A DNA stretch of 64,000 nt from NCBI RefSeq assembly GCF_018397995.1, contig NZ_BBQH01000023.1:62001-126000 (forward strand), read 5' to 3'. The notes under the pieces were generated by a model, which was given only the letters and a program-made list of their open reading frames with translations, was not told the DNA's origin and searched no databases. The DNA comes from Rhizomonospora bruguierae (lineage in GTDB: Bacteria; Actinomycetota; Actinomycetes; Mycobacteriales; Micromonosporaceae). The position numbers and the translations under genes are program-made. Shown here piece after piece: positions 54,501 through 61,322 of the stretch. Positions within the stretch are counted from its first letter, which is position 1, and each line of letters opens with the position of its first letter.

Positions 54501-55551
54501 CCCGCCACAAGTCGGAAGGTGCATTCCAGTTCGAGCCGACCCGTGCCACCTCGCGCGGCCAGTAGGTGCCAGAGGTCCACCTCGTGCCCGGATTGGAGTT
54601 GTTGACCGGAGCCCACAGGGCCCACTTCTTGTCGTATGTCGGGTCGATAAAGACCGGGAAATCCGCCGTGTCGAGCAACTCATCGTCGGCCACAACGGTC
54701 AGCACCTTTTCGCTGACCCGCACCTCAACCGGTGCCTGGCTGGCGGCGTCGCTGGGCCCCCGAGCAGACGACGAAGTGTCTTCGACACCGTCCACGTCGC
54801 CGTCGACCCGACTCTGCGAAGACGAATCCCACGCCATCGGCGGTGCCGCGGCGGCGATCAGCCCGTCAGGCCCGGCAATCCGCAGCCCACCTGCATCCTC
54901 CACCACGCTCGCCGATCCGCCGACGATGTATCTCGCCTCACGCACCGCGGGATTCCTCGCCGCCTCGGCGGTCTTCACCACCAACAGGTGCGAGAAGCCG
55001 CCCCGCTCGGCACGCACCACCAGGTCGACCCCGGGATACACCTCCGGATAGGTGACCGTGTCGCCGTCAACGGTGCCCTTCGGCAGCCTCGCCGGCCATG
55101 CCAGCGAGAAATCGGCCCCGGCATCGGCCATCCGCGCAAACGGGCCATCCCCGCCCAGGGAGAACGCCACATCCGCGGCCGATGCCACCGGACGCACCAG
55201 CCCGTCATCACCAACAACCAGGCTCGTGTCGATGTCTACCCAAGACCCAGCACGCCTAACCCACTGCGGCTCGGCCCAGGACTCGAACTCAAACTCACCC
55301 GATGGTAATGCCCAAACCTTCGTTGTCTCCGACGCGTCGGTCAAAACCTCGACACGGGCATCGCAATCTTCAGCCAACGCCTGAGCCGCCGCCTCAGATG
55401 TCGCCACAAATCCGCTATCACCTGAACGCTGCGCAGCACAGTCTCCGGTTTTCAGCGCGGCTGCCGCAGGACTTCCTGACACTGCCAAGAAGCCGGCCAC
55501 CATTGCGGCGGCAAGTGCACTGGCAAACCAAGATCGACGCGAGAACGACAT
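51541..55551 (-). CDS. Secreted multi-LamG (concanavalin-like) protein paired with Rhs
   Basis: This 1336-residue exported protein is chosen to start at ATG 55551, where GGGGAGG has proper spacing; the ATG two codons earlier abuts that site. The N-terminus is a signal peptide followed by a beta-rich region with FPVFIDPTYDKKWALW and HFYFDTSVLVGKRLSG, the DNRLRE-like arrangement of cell-wall proteins. An Ig-like domain follows (TGPSVPVVKRTSG...WALDNAGNYSNRAAVD). Three LamG-like jelly-rolls end the protein, each with the tag LYVDG or LYLNG about 60 residues before the end: WHKVMSQEAPRLGYWTHLAGVYD is in the last. It precedes the rhs gene in one transcription unit. LamG proteins of this kind accompany actinobacterial Rhs proteins and may bind target-cell glycans. 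Confidence 0.9.
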   Translation of the reverse strand: MSFSRRSWFASALAAAMVAGFLAVSGSPAAAALKTGDCAAQRSGDSGFVATSEAAAQALAEDCDARVEVLTDASETTKVWALPSGEFEFESWAEPQWVRRAGSWVDIDTSLVVGDDGLVRPVASAADVAFSLGGDGPFARMADAGADFSLAWPARLPKGTVDGDTVTYPEVYPGVDLVVRAERGGFSHLLVVKTAEAARNPAVREARYIVGGSASVVEDAGGLRIAGPDGLIAAAAPPMAWDSSSQSRVDGDVDGVEDTSSSARGPSDAASQAPVEVRVSEKVLTVVADDELLDTADFPVFIDPTYDKKWALWAPVNNSNPGTRWTSGTYWPREVARVGSNWNAPSDLWRAHFYFDTSVLVGKRLSGTASVDAYLVHTGHCAGESIGIWQTNSIASNTPTWNGMKDKWLHNGALQTKTGKANSGCSGQKANWLSFNAAGIGQHVQRHADAGYTSITFGLRMATESSQHWAKFDPANVFLKATYAYRPTSPVATRTSPGGSCSTASPGPWINNRTPTLYGKASDGDGSVKVQFNLSGPTTPAVYTSAWTTSGAERGWTAPTLAEGNYQWRVRGTDDVDYTSWTGYCYFRLDHTGPSVPVVKRTSGTPAEGEPVTLQLTSSDSRSGMKEFAYGIGVDAKQKTVASTGSATITFTPQVGRTIVYVWALDNAGNYSNRAAVDVFTGRITEARAEGAWRLDGDGLDDAGRDHDLVLGSGVGYGPDRKGRANSALTFNGDGCAETTPVIRTDAEFTISAWVKLTDKNAEYAALQQVASNGYALSLHYLTTTDRWRLVVTDGRSPGDTYTVLNTAAAPTIGAWQHIAGTVDPVAKIMRLYVDGVLVGEGSISHPLWNAQGRFLIGCGGDMTSTWSRMNGSIDQVGVWQGLLSDEQIRRAATELPGSLVGEWQLHGDGSDSTDFARHVTVPEDVSWVDDQFGRTESALQLNGSQCATTSTSVLRTDESFSVAVWVKLAEVGAGNQTVVGQDGNRVSAWYLGTRYSGGIPYWSLMMKPDDDENSPSQFTRSPAAITADVGKWTHLTAVYDATTQAMSLYLNGRKVGETTRTGTPWRASGPLTLGCAKYAGVYGDMVNGAISDARVWRGALTAAEVAAVYGGNPPVAVRAVWPLDGPGSYQPTYLTDVSGNGFDLTISGAYSWVRDRGYGRDGALGLELAAGSCAETVNPVVRTDGSFTVTAWVLLEQTAGDHTVVSQAGTDRPGFQLKYYPTADRWQFELASTGVGSTVTWHKVMSQEAPRLGYWTHLAGVYDVAAGKVRLYVDGVLQGEADGPASPWMASGPTLIGCSGTTSGARSQQLGGVVDDVRMWSSTLHPDRIADLAAG

Positions 55552-55724
55552 CGACATCCTCCCCGTTGGACGCCCTTGACGGTTCCCGCGAAGCTAATTG
55601 GACGGGACGGAAAACTTCATCGATCAACTCAAAAACTTAAAGAATCTGGAGGAAACTTCACTGTGCGTAGCTGATCAGTAACAGATCATAGTTGGGCCGT
55701 GCCTGGCCACTCACGTGGCTCGGG

Positions 55725-56050
55725 TTAGTGCCGTACCTCCTCGGCGAGCGCGACGGCGGCGTGCCAGCGGTCGTGGTAGGTCGAATACAGGGGTACGGGC
55801 GCCAGCCGCAGGATGTCCGGTTCGCGGGTGTCGGCGATCACCCCGTGCTCGTAGCGCAGCCGCCGGGCGAGCTCGGCGGCGCTGCCCGGCCCGATGCGGA
55901 GCGAGAGTTGGCAGCCGCGCCGGGCGGGGTCGCGCGGGGTGACGAGCTGGATCGGCCGGGTCGGCGTTATCTCGTCGAGCAGCCGTTCCAGATAGCCGGT
56001 GAGCCGTTCGCTGCGCTCACGCAGGGCAGCCATCGCATCCGTCCGGTGAA
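55725..56050 (-). pseudogene. 3' fragment of a kynureninase gene
   Basis: About 105 residues match the C-terminal domain of kynureninase: ALRERSERLTGYLERLL, then VTPRDPARRGCQLSLRI, HGVIADTREPDILRLAPVPLYSTYHD. The PLP-binding N-terminal 300 residues are absent, and the codons upstream of 56050 are unrelated. It is an inactive remnant at the edge of the mobile region. Confidence 0.7.
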
Positions 56051-56278
56051 AGTGATCAACGAAACCCGGCTTCAAGCCATGCTTGATCTCACGGAGGTGT
56101 TTGGCGCCAGGGCGCCGACGAGGAGAGGGTTCACCCCAACCGTCCACAGGCCCGCGCGTCCGTCATCAGGACTCGTCATCCTGGTGCCGGAGGCGGTGGC
56201 GCTCCAGCCAGCCGGGCCAGACCCGCCCGGCGCCCCGCTCGGGCAAGCCTCGGCGTCCGGCTCACCGACGTTCGGAAC

Positions 56279-56647
56279 ATGAACAAGCCCGTCCCGGTCG
56301 ACCCCGACTGGCTGCGCGAGCAAAGCGAAGTACCGCAGCGCACCGCCAGCGACATCGCCGCCGAACTCGGACTCACCCCCGAAACCGTCCGCCGGAACCT
56401 GATCCGATTCGGCATCGCCCCGCGACCACAAGGCTTCGCCGGAATGCCCAGCCACGCACGCACCTACCCCGACATGCCCGACGACATCCGCCGATCCGTC
56501 GAGGGACCGCGCCACGGAAGGCTACGGCTGCGCCGCTTCCAACAGATCATGGGCTATCCGAGCCTCAACAAGGCCACACAAGGACTGGGCACCCACCCCT
56601 GCGTTCCGCAGCTTCGCTTCGATATAGTCCGCGAATCTGGGGCTTGA
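56279..56647 (+). pseudogene. Fragment of a helix-turn-helix protein
   Basis: The 122 codons include an N-terminal HTH (EQSEVPQRTASDIAAELGLTPETVRRNLIRFGI) and the start of a second one (RLRLRRFQQIMGYPSLNKATQGLGTH). The latter resembles LysR-like HTH units found in repeated form in some actinobacterial regulatory proteins, where it normally continues with ALVTQIRRLE. Here it degenerates after GTHP and stops 25 bases before the IS left end. Either a truncated gene or a short functional HTH peptide. Confidence 0.5.
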
Positions 56648-56678
56648 GCTGGGCAAACGCGGGTTGGTCCGGTGACAT

Positions 56679-56693
56679 GGCGTGTCGCTAGGC
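56679..56693. repeat. Left copy of a 15-bp near-direct repeat flanking the IS transposase
   Basis: GGCGTGTCGCTAGGC, 13 of 15 bases identical and in the same orientation as GGCGTGTCACTAGAC at 58480-58494. Its meaning is unclear: subterminal transposase site or altered target. Confidence 0.4.
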
Positions 56694-56710
56694 CCTGGTG
56701 TTTGTGCTGG

Positions 56711-58411
56711 TCAGGCGGTTGCGGGTGTCGCGTCGATGACGCGTGGCGGCTCGGTGATCTTCAGCTTGGCGAACAGGGCCTTCTGGGGCTGGGACAGCTC
56801 GGTGTGCTGACAGAACGTGCCGGCGGGGCCGGTGAACACGCCGACGTGCAGCCGCTCGACATCGGCGCGGACCTTGCTCCAGGTCTGGCCGGTGCCGGTT
56901 TCGGCGACGCGGATGAGCAGCAGCGCCAGCCAGCAGAGCAGGATGTGGGCGCGGATGCGGTCCTCGCGACGGTGGTAGACCGGTCGCAGGTCCAGGGTGG
57001 TCTTCATGTCGCGCCAGCCGCGTTCGACTTCGAGGAGTTGCTTGTAGCCCAGCGCGATGTCCTCCGCGCTCAGCTTCGGGTCGGAGCAGCGCAGCAGGTA
57101 CTTGCCGTCCAGACGCTGCTCGGCCTTGACCGCGGCGGCGTCGACGCGGAGCAGGCCGCCGGGGGTGACGCGCAGGTAGCGGTGCAGGCCAGGCTTGGTG
57201 GAGATCACCCCGCGCAACTCGGCCCGCTTGGTGGCACTCAGCGTGTCCGAACCGTCGATGGTGGCGGTGAGCTGGGCGATCAGCCGTTCACGCACGGCAG
57301 CGTCACGTTGGGCGGCTTCGGGGTTGAAGCAGATCACGAACCGGTCGTCGGCGCCGATGTTGACTTCCTTGACCTGGAGGTTGTCGGCGACGGTGGCGTA
57401 GCGGCCCTGGCGGGCCAGGGCGGCGTCGGCCTCGGCGGTGCCGGCGCGCAGCTTCTCACCGAGGATGTAGTGCCCGCCGCCCTGCTGCAGGAACCGGCGG
57501 TTGGCGGCGGAGGCAAAGCCCCGGTCGGCGACCCACACGACGCGGGCGAGGCTCCACTCCCGCATGTCGGTCTTGACCTGCCGGATCAGCGTCGAGTCAC
57601 CGGTGTTGCCCGGCCAGCACCACACCCGCACCGGGATGCCGGTGCGGGTGACGGCCATGCCGACCACGACCTGGGGCAGGTCGTCGCGGTGGTCCTTGCT
57701 CTTGCCGTGGGTGCGGAACCCGGCCTGCTTGACCGCGGCCTGGTCATTGGCATCGACGACCCTGCCCTGCTCGTCGCGCCAGAGCAGGTCGTCGGCTTCG
57801 TCGAGTTCGAAGTAGGTGCTGGTCGTGTCGAAGAACAGCAGGTCGACTTCGAGGTTGAGCAGGTCGGCGATCTGGTCGTAGACCGCGCGGGTCAATGCGG
57901 GCTCGACCTCGACCAGGTCGTCCATCGCCCGGTAGCAGGCGTCGTCGCCGACGTGCGGCAGGCCGGGCAGGTACACGTCGTGGCAGACCCACTCGGACGC
58001 CGCCAGCTTCGATGACGGCTTGAGCGCCCGGTTCGCGACCAGCGCGAACAGCACCCGTTCGACGTCGACCCCGCGGCGGGCCGCACCGAGCATGCCGCGC
58101 AGGATCTTGCCGATGCCCAGCTGCTGCCACAGGCCGTCGAGCAGCCACGCCCCGCCCAGCGGGCGGGACTGCACAAACGACAAGCCAGCCGGTGCGGCCG
58201 CGGCGAGGGCGTCGGCCGGGTCCAGCAGCCGGGACAGGGCGTCGACCAGGCGGCGCACGCCGGCGACGTCGAGCTGATCCTCACGGCCGAAGGAGTACAA
58301 CACGCGCGTCTTGGACATCTTCGCCACCGGATCCCACTCGTTGTGGGCCAACTGCAGGTAGCGGATCGTCTGCCCGTCGCGGGTCTTACGCGTCGACGCC
58401 TTCACGTACAC
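56711..58411 (-). CDS. IS1634/IS4-superfamily DDE transposase
   Basis: This 566-residue transposase starts at GTG 58411. Features include the N-terminal YLQLAHNEWDPVAKMSKTRVLYSFG region usual in IS1634/IS1549 proteins, DLLFFDTTSTYFE near residue 195 with the first catalytic Asp, VVWVADRGFASAANRRFLQ near 300 with the second, and the C-terminal YKQLLEVERGWRDMKTTLDLRPVYHR with the catalytic Glu. The frame is intact, so the element may be active. It inserted between the HTH fragment and the integrase fragment. Confidence 0.93.
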   Translation of the reverse strand: MYVKASTRKTRDGQTIRYLQLAHNEWDPVAKMSKTRVLYSFGREDQLDVAGVRRLVDALSRLLDPADALAAAAPAGLSFVQSRPLGGAWLLDGLWQQLGIGKILRGMLGAARRGVDVERVLFALVANRALKPSSKLAASEWVCHDVYLPGLPHVGDDACYRAMDDLVEVEPALTRAVYDQIADLLNLEVDLLFFDTTSTYFELDEADDLLWRDEQGRVVDANDQAAVKQAGFRTHGKSKDHRDDLPQVVVGMAVTRTGIPVRVWCWPGNTGDSTLIRQVKTDMREWSLARVVWVADRGFASAANRRFLQQGGGHYILGEKLRAGTAEADAALARQGRYATVADNLQVKEVNIGADDRFVICFNPEAAQRDAAVRERLIAQLTATIDGSDTLSATKRAELRGVISTKPGLHRYLRVTPGGLLRVDAAAVKAEQRLDGKYLLRCSDPKLSAEDIALGYKQLLEVERGWRDMKTTLDLRPVYHRREDRIRAHILLCWLALLLIRVAETGTGQTWSKVRADVERLHVGVFTGPAGTFCQHTELSQPQKALFAKLKITEPPRVIDATPATA

Positions 58412-58479
58412 GACCCAGACCGTACACCGACTATGACGACCTCGATAGATCCACAGCTAGACAGACTTATCCACAGACA

Positions 58480-58494
58480 GGCGTGTCACTAGAC
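58480..58494. repeat. Right copy of the near-direct repeat flanking the IS
   Basis: GGCGTGTCACTAGAC, paired with the copy at 56679-56693; it overlaps the predicted right end of the element. Confidence 0.4.
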
Positions 58495-58555
58495 GATTTC
58501 GCGGTTCCCGCCAGGCCCCGACCCCTTGACCTGCACCTTCAGGCCCGAGCGCCGA

Positions 58556-59194
58556 CTATATCGACGCGAACCTGCGGAACGCAGGACACTGATCGGGATC
58601 CAAATCGCGCGGGCGTAGCGCGAGTGCCCCGCCCCGGCGGCAGGCCGTCTCGGTATGCAGCCGGATCAGCAAGCTGTCCAACCCCGGATCATCCCCCGTG
58701 GACGCCGCCGCTTCATTGATCTCCGCCAAACGGGCGTCGCCGATCGCCCGCCGGGTACTGGGCAGCCGGCGCGGCTTGGCCACCTTCACCGCCGGGTTCT
58801 CGGCCGCATCCAGGTACCCATCCGCGACCGCCCGCCGATACAGGCACCGCAACGCGGCCACCAGATGCTCCGCAGCCGACCGGCCACCCCGGTTGTTACG
58901 CCGCGCCACCACATTGGCCTGCACCCGGGCGCGGAGCTGCTCGATCTCCGACGGGCGCGGCTCGTCGATCCGCCGATCACCCCATGCCTGCACCACCCGG
59001 TTCCAGTACGAGCCGTACGCCCGCCGCGTTCCAGACGAAACGGCAGCGGCGACCACCGGCACGTACTCGGCGAACGTCGGGACCGGCGGACGAGCCGGCC
59101 GTACATCCAGCAGGTCGGCGGGCGAGATACCCATCCGCTCCAGCAACAGCCGGGCCGCTTCCAACTCCGCGCGGCCAGCGCCTTCCTGGTTCAC
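58556..59194 (-). pseudogene. Tyrosine recombinase/integrase, 3'-truncated
   Basis: The 212 residues hold the core-binding SAM-like domain (VPTFAEYVPVVAAAVSSGTRRAYGSYWNRVVQAWGDR) and the beginning of the catalytic domain up to the first Arg block (LHTETACRRGGALALRPRDLD). The sequence then changes to unrelated residues and stops. The HxxR box and the catalytic Tyr are missing, so it cannot recombine DNA. The break lies about 100 bases from the IS right end, suggesting that insertion or deletion linked to the IS destroyed it. Start ATG 59194 overlaps the AbrB-like gene stop. Confidence 0.8.
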
Positions 59195-59559
59195 GCCGCC
59201 TCACCCCCCGCCGCAGCAACGGGAGCATCGGCCAACAACCGGTCGAGCACGGCGAGGGGATACGCCACCAAGACACCGGCGGCACGGTCGGCGGCGAACA
59301 GCACCCGGTCCCCGGCTGCCAGTCGACACCACCGACGCACCGCCAAGGGCAGATGCAGATGGCCCCGGTCGTCGATGCGATGGACCCCGTCGTGGGCCGC
59401 AATTGCGACGATGATGCCGGCCTGCTCGCGGATGTCCAGCCGGAGGCCCGGCATCCAGCCAAGCGCTCGGACGATACTGCGATCGGCGACCCGGCCACTC
59501 TTGTCCACCGCGCTCAACGCGTAGACCGTGTCGGTCGCTGATGGGGATCCGGCGTTCAA
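59191..59559 (-). CDS. Small AbrB/SpoVT-like DNA-binding protein, integrase partner
   Basis: This 122-residue protein contains a swapped-hairpin AbrB-type segment: HRIDDRGHLHLPLAVRRWCRLAAGDRVLFAADRAAGVLVAYPLAVLDRLLAD, matching the usual 'D.RG.v.lP...R...l..GD.v.' pattern. The N-terminal half is unrecognised. The open frame starts at TTG 59559 without a visible ribosome-binding site, so the true start is uncertain. It overlaps the integrase gene (ATGA) and such small genes commonly precede integrases in actinobacteria, where they may control recombinase expression. Confidence 0.65.
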   Translation of the reverse strand: MNAGSPSATDTVYALSAVDKSGRVADRSIVRALGWMPGLRLDIREQAGIIVAIAAHDGVHRIDDRGHLHLPLAVRRWCRLAAGDRVLFAADRAAGVLVAYPLAVLDRLLADAPVAAAGGEAA

Positions 59560-59926
59560 CGCCGGTACGGGAAGCGGCCGTCAGGCTCGACCCGCCGGAC
59601 CGGCGCTGACAGTGCCGCCAGGGGCCACCGTGGGGATCACCGGTGGGACGAACGAGGCAATCACCACGACCACCCCCGCCCCCGCACAGCCACCGCCAGG
59701 GGCGACGGCAGAGGGTCGATGAGGTGTTCAAAGACGCTTGAACACGAACACGTGAAAAAGCGCACCAATGCGGAGAACTGGTGTCCGAGGGGTGATCGAT
59801 ACCGCGACCCCACACGAAGCAATGCCAGCAGCGGAAATCGTCGTTGACGCCGGGTCGGCAGGTTACACAGCATAGAGCATGCTGGGGCTTCGCTGTCGGC
59901 GGGGCCACCTACTAGTCTTGATCACC
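59560..59926. other. Intergenic region with divergent promoters
   Basis: No gene is recognised in these 367 bases between the AbrB-like gene and the DUF4238 gene. They include a hairpin just upstream of the AbrB-like start and the GTGTTCAA inverted repeat listed separately. Both flanking genes are transcribed outward, so their promoters must lie here. Confidence 0.5.
59724..59745. promoter_or_regulatory. Perfect 8-6-8 inverted repeat
   Basis: GTGTTCAA-AGACGC-TTGAACAC is a perfect dyad with 8-base arms, located between the AbrB-like and DUF4238 genes and followed at once by GAACACG. It is a good operator candidate for the AbrB-like protein or an element-encoded repressor, and could alternatively be a recombinase core site. 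Confidence 0.5.
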
Positions 59927-61054
59927 ATGGCGATCGACACGGGCAGGGATGCCATCGAGGGCTGGCGGCTAGTGAAGTCGGTTGCCAACCCCTGGGGGCA
60001 GGTTCCAGTCACCGCAGCAGGCAAGTCCCTGCCTGGGCGGGCACGTGAGTACATGGAGCGCCTGCTGGTCCAGCAGGCTGCTCAAGATCCGGTCAGTCGC
60101 CGGCATCACTACGTACCACAGTCATACCTTCGGCAGTGGTCCTTTGACAGCAAACGGGTGTGGACTCTCGACACAATCACCGGAACCGTAGCACCGCTCG
60201 GCCTCGCGAACGTCTGCGTCAAGGAGAACTTCTACAGGGTCATAGGATCCGATGGCGCCCCCCACAACCGCGTCGAGTTGCTGTTTGGCGTCGTTGACTC
60301 AGAACTCCGCCGAGTCCAAGTCCTCTTTGCCAACCTGCAGGATCCGGACAGCCTTGACTTTGATGATCTTGTGGGGTTGGGGGTCTCAATAGCGGTCCAG
60401 CGGATGCGAACCCTTCAGCAGCGTCGCCTCCACCTGCAGTACAACGCGTGGATGGTCGCTCAGAATCCTGAGCAGTATCAGTCGATCAACGATGACCCCG
60501 ACAACCCACACCGGTTGGCTGGCTTTCATACGGAGATGCTGTTCCGGGCCATGTGGGAGGCGACCGACGTGCTGACAACTCGGCAGATCGAGGTCTGGCA
60601 CGATCCTCAGGGAAGGTTCATGACATGCGATGCGCCGGTATTGGTTCCATTCAGGCGCAACGTACGTCCAGACCTGATATCGGCACCGCACATCATCTGG
60701 CCGGTCAGCCCGCACCGCGCTGTCGCTCTCACTAACGACCTCGTGGGCGAGAAGGCGGTGATGCGTGAAGCCACCGGCAAGCTCGTCGGCACAGTACGGC
60801 AGGGGGTGGAGCAGGGGCGAGAGCGCATGATCTTCGCCAGCGAGGAACAGCGCGACCGACTCCCGAAGGGCAAGAAGTTCCGCCGCCGAGCCCAGACGCG
60901 GATGCGGTGCTCAAATCGCACTCCTGGGGGCGAGCACATCCCACCCCCAGGCTGTTGTGTGCACTGGTTGGAGACTTTTACCGCCGGACCGGACGTCATC
61001 CTCTGTAGCCGGGGCCTACACTCCCCTGCGCCAGAAATGTGGACGCACGTGTGA
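59927..61054 (+). CDS. DUF4238 domain protein
   Basis: This 375-residue protein has the DUF4238 N-terminal motif HHYVPQSYLRQWSFD at residues 60-73 and the further conserved features NVCVKENFYRV and WEATDVLTTRQIEVWHDPQGRFMTCDAPVLV (near 230-260), where the final TSDxPV-like segment is part of the family signature. DUF4238 has no established function; its members are often found in accessory and defence-rich regions. ATG at 59927 was chosen over an upstream in-frame ATG at 59879 because homology begins later, although neither has a strong ribosome-binding site. The C-terminal 60 residues (PGGEHIPPPGCC...) look irregular and may result from a frameshift. Confidence 0.75.
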   Translation: MAIDTGRDAIEGWRLVKSVANPWGQVPVTAAGKSLPGRAREYMERLLVQQAAQDPVSRRHHYVPQSYLRQWSFDSKRVWTLDTITGTVAPLGLANVCVKENFYRVIGSDGAPHNRVELLFGVVDSELRRVQVLFANLQDPDSLDFDDLVGLGVSIAVQRMRTLQQRRLHLQYNAWMVAQNPEQYQSINDDPDNPHRLAGFHTEMLFRAMWEATDVLTTRQIEVWHDPQGRFMTCDAPVLVPFRRNVRPDLISAPHIIWPVSPHRAVALTNDLVGEKAVMREATGKLVGTVRQGVEQGRERMIFASEEQRDRLPKGKKFRRRAQTRMRCSNRTPGGEHIPPPGCCVHWLETFTAGPDVILCSRGLHSPAPEMWTHV

Positions 61055-61221
61055 TATCGGGTCTGGTCCGCCTGGCGTCCGACTGGTGAACGAGGCGGCT
61101 GCGAGGCCCTTTGCGGGCTTTAACCGCACACAGTCAACGCCTACGACGACTTACCCCGCCGCGCCCACCGTGCAGGCACGCCCACTCGTCATCAGCCAGT
61201 TCGACCACACCAAGTCGTTCG

Positions 61222-61322
61222 GGTGCTGGAGTCAGTCCTGAAGGATGAAATCACCGATCACGTCGGCTACGACAAACCACACGGCGGGTGGGGCAGCGGG
61301 AACTCACGTGGCGCCGATGGTC
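61222..61322 (+). pseudogene. Remnant of an IS256-type (mutator) transposase
   Basis: About 33 codons give LESVLKDEITDHVGYDKPHG followed by GSGNSRGADG. This matches the N-terminal IS256 transposase pattern 'E.ALEGE.TDHLGYDKHDPAG...GNSRNG'. The similarity stops where the convergent large gene ends. It marks a past insertion or rearrangement at this point. Confidence 0.6.

Larger units (their letters stand above)
56672..58489 (-). mobile_element. IS1634-type insertion sequence
   Basis: About 1.8 kb carrying one transposase gene. Likely ends are GTGACA at 56672 and its complement TGTCAC ending at 58489. Beyond the first six bases the two ends share only partial similarity, so the exact borders are uncertain. 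No clear target-site duplication was seen outside these positions. Confidence 0.55.
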
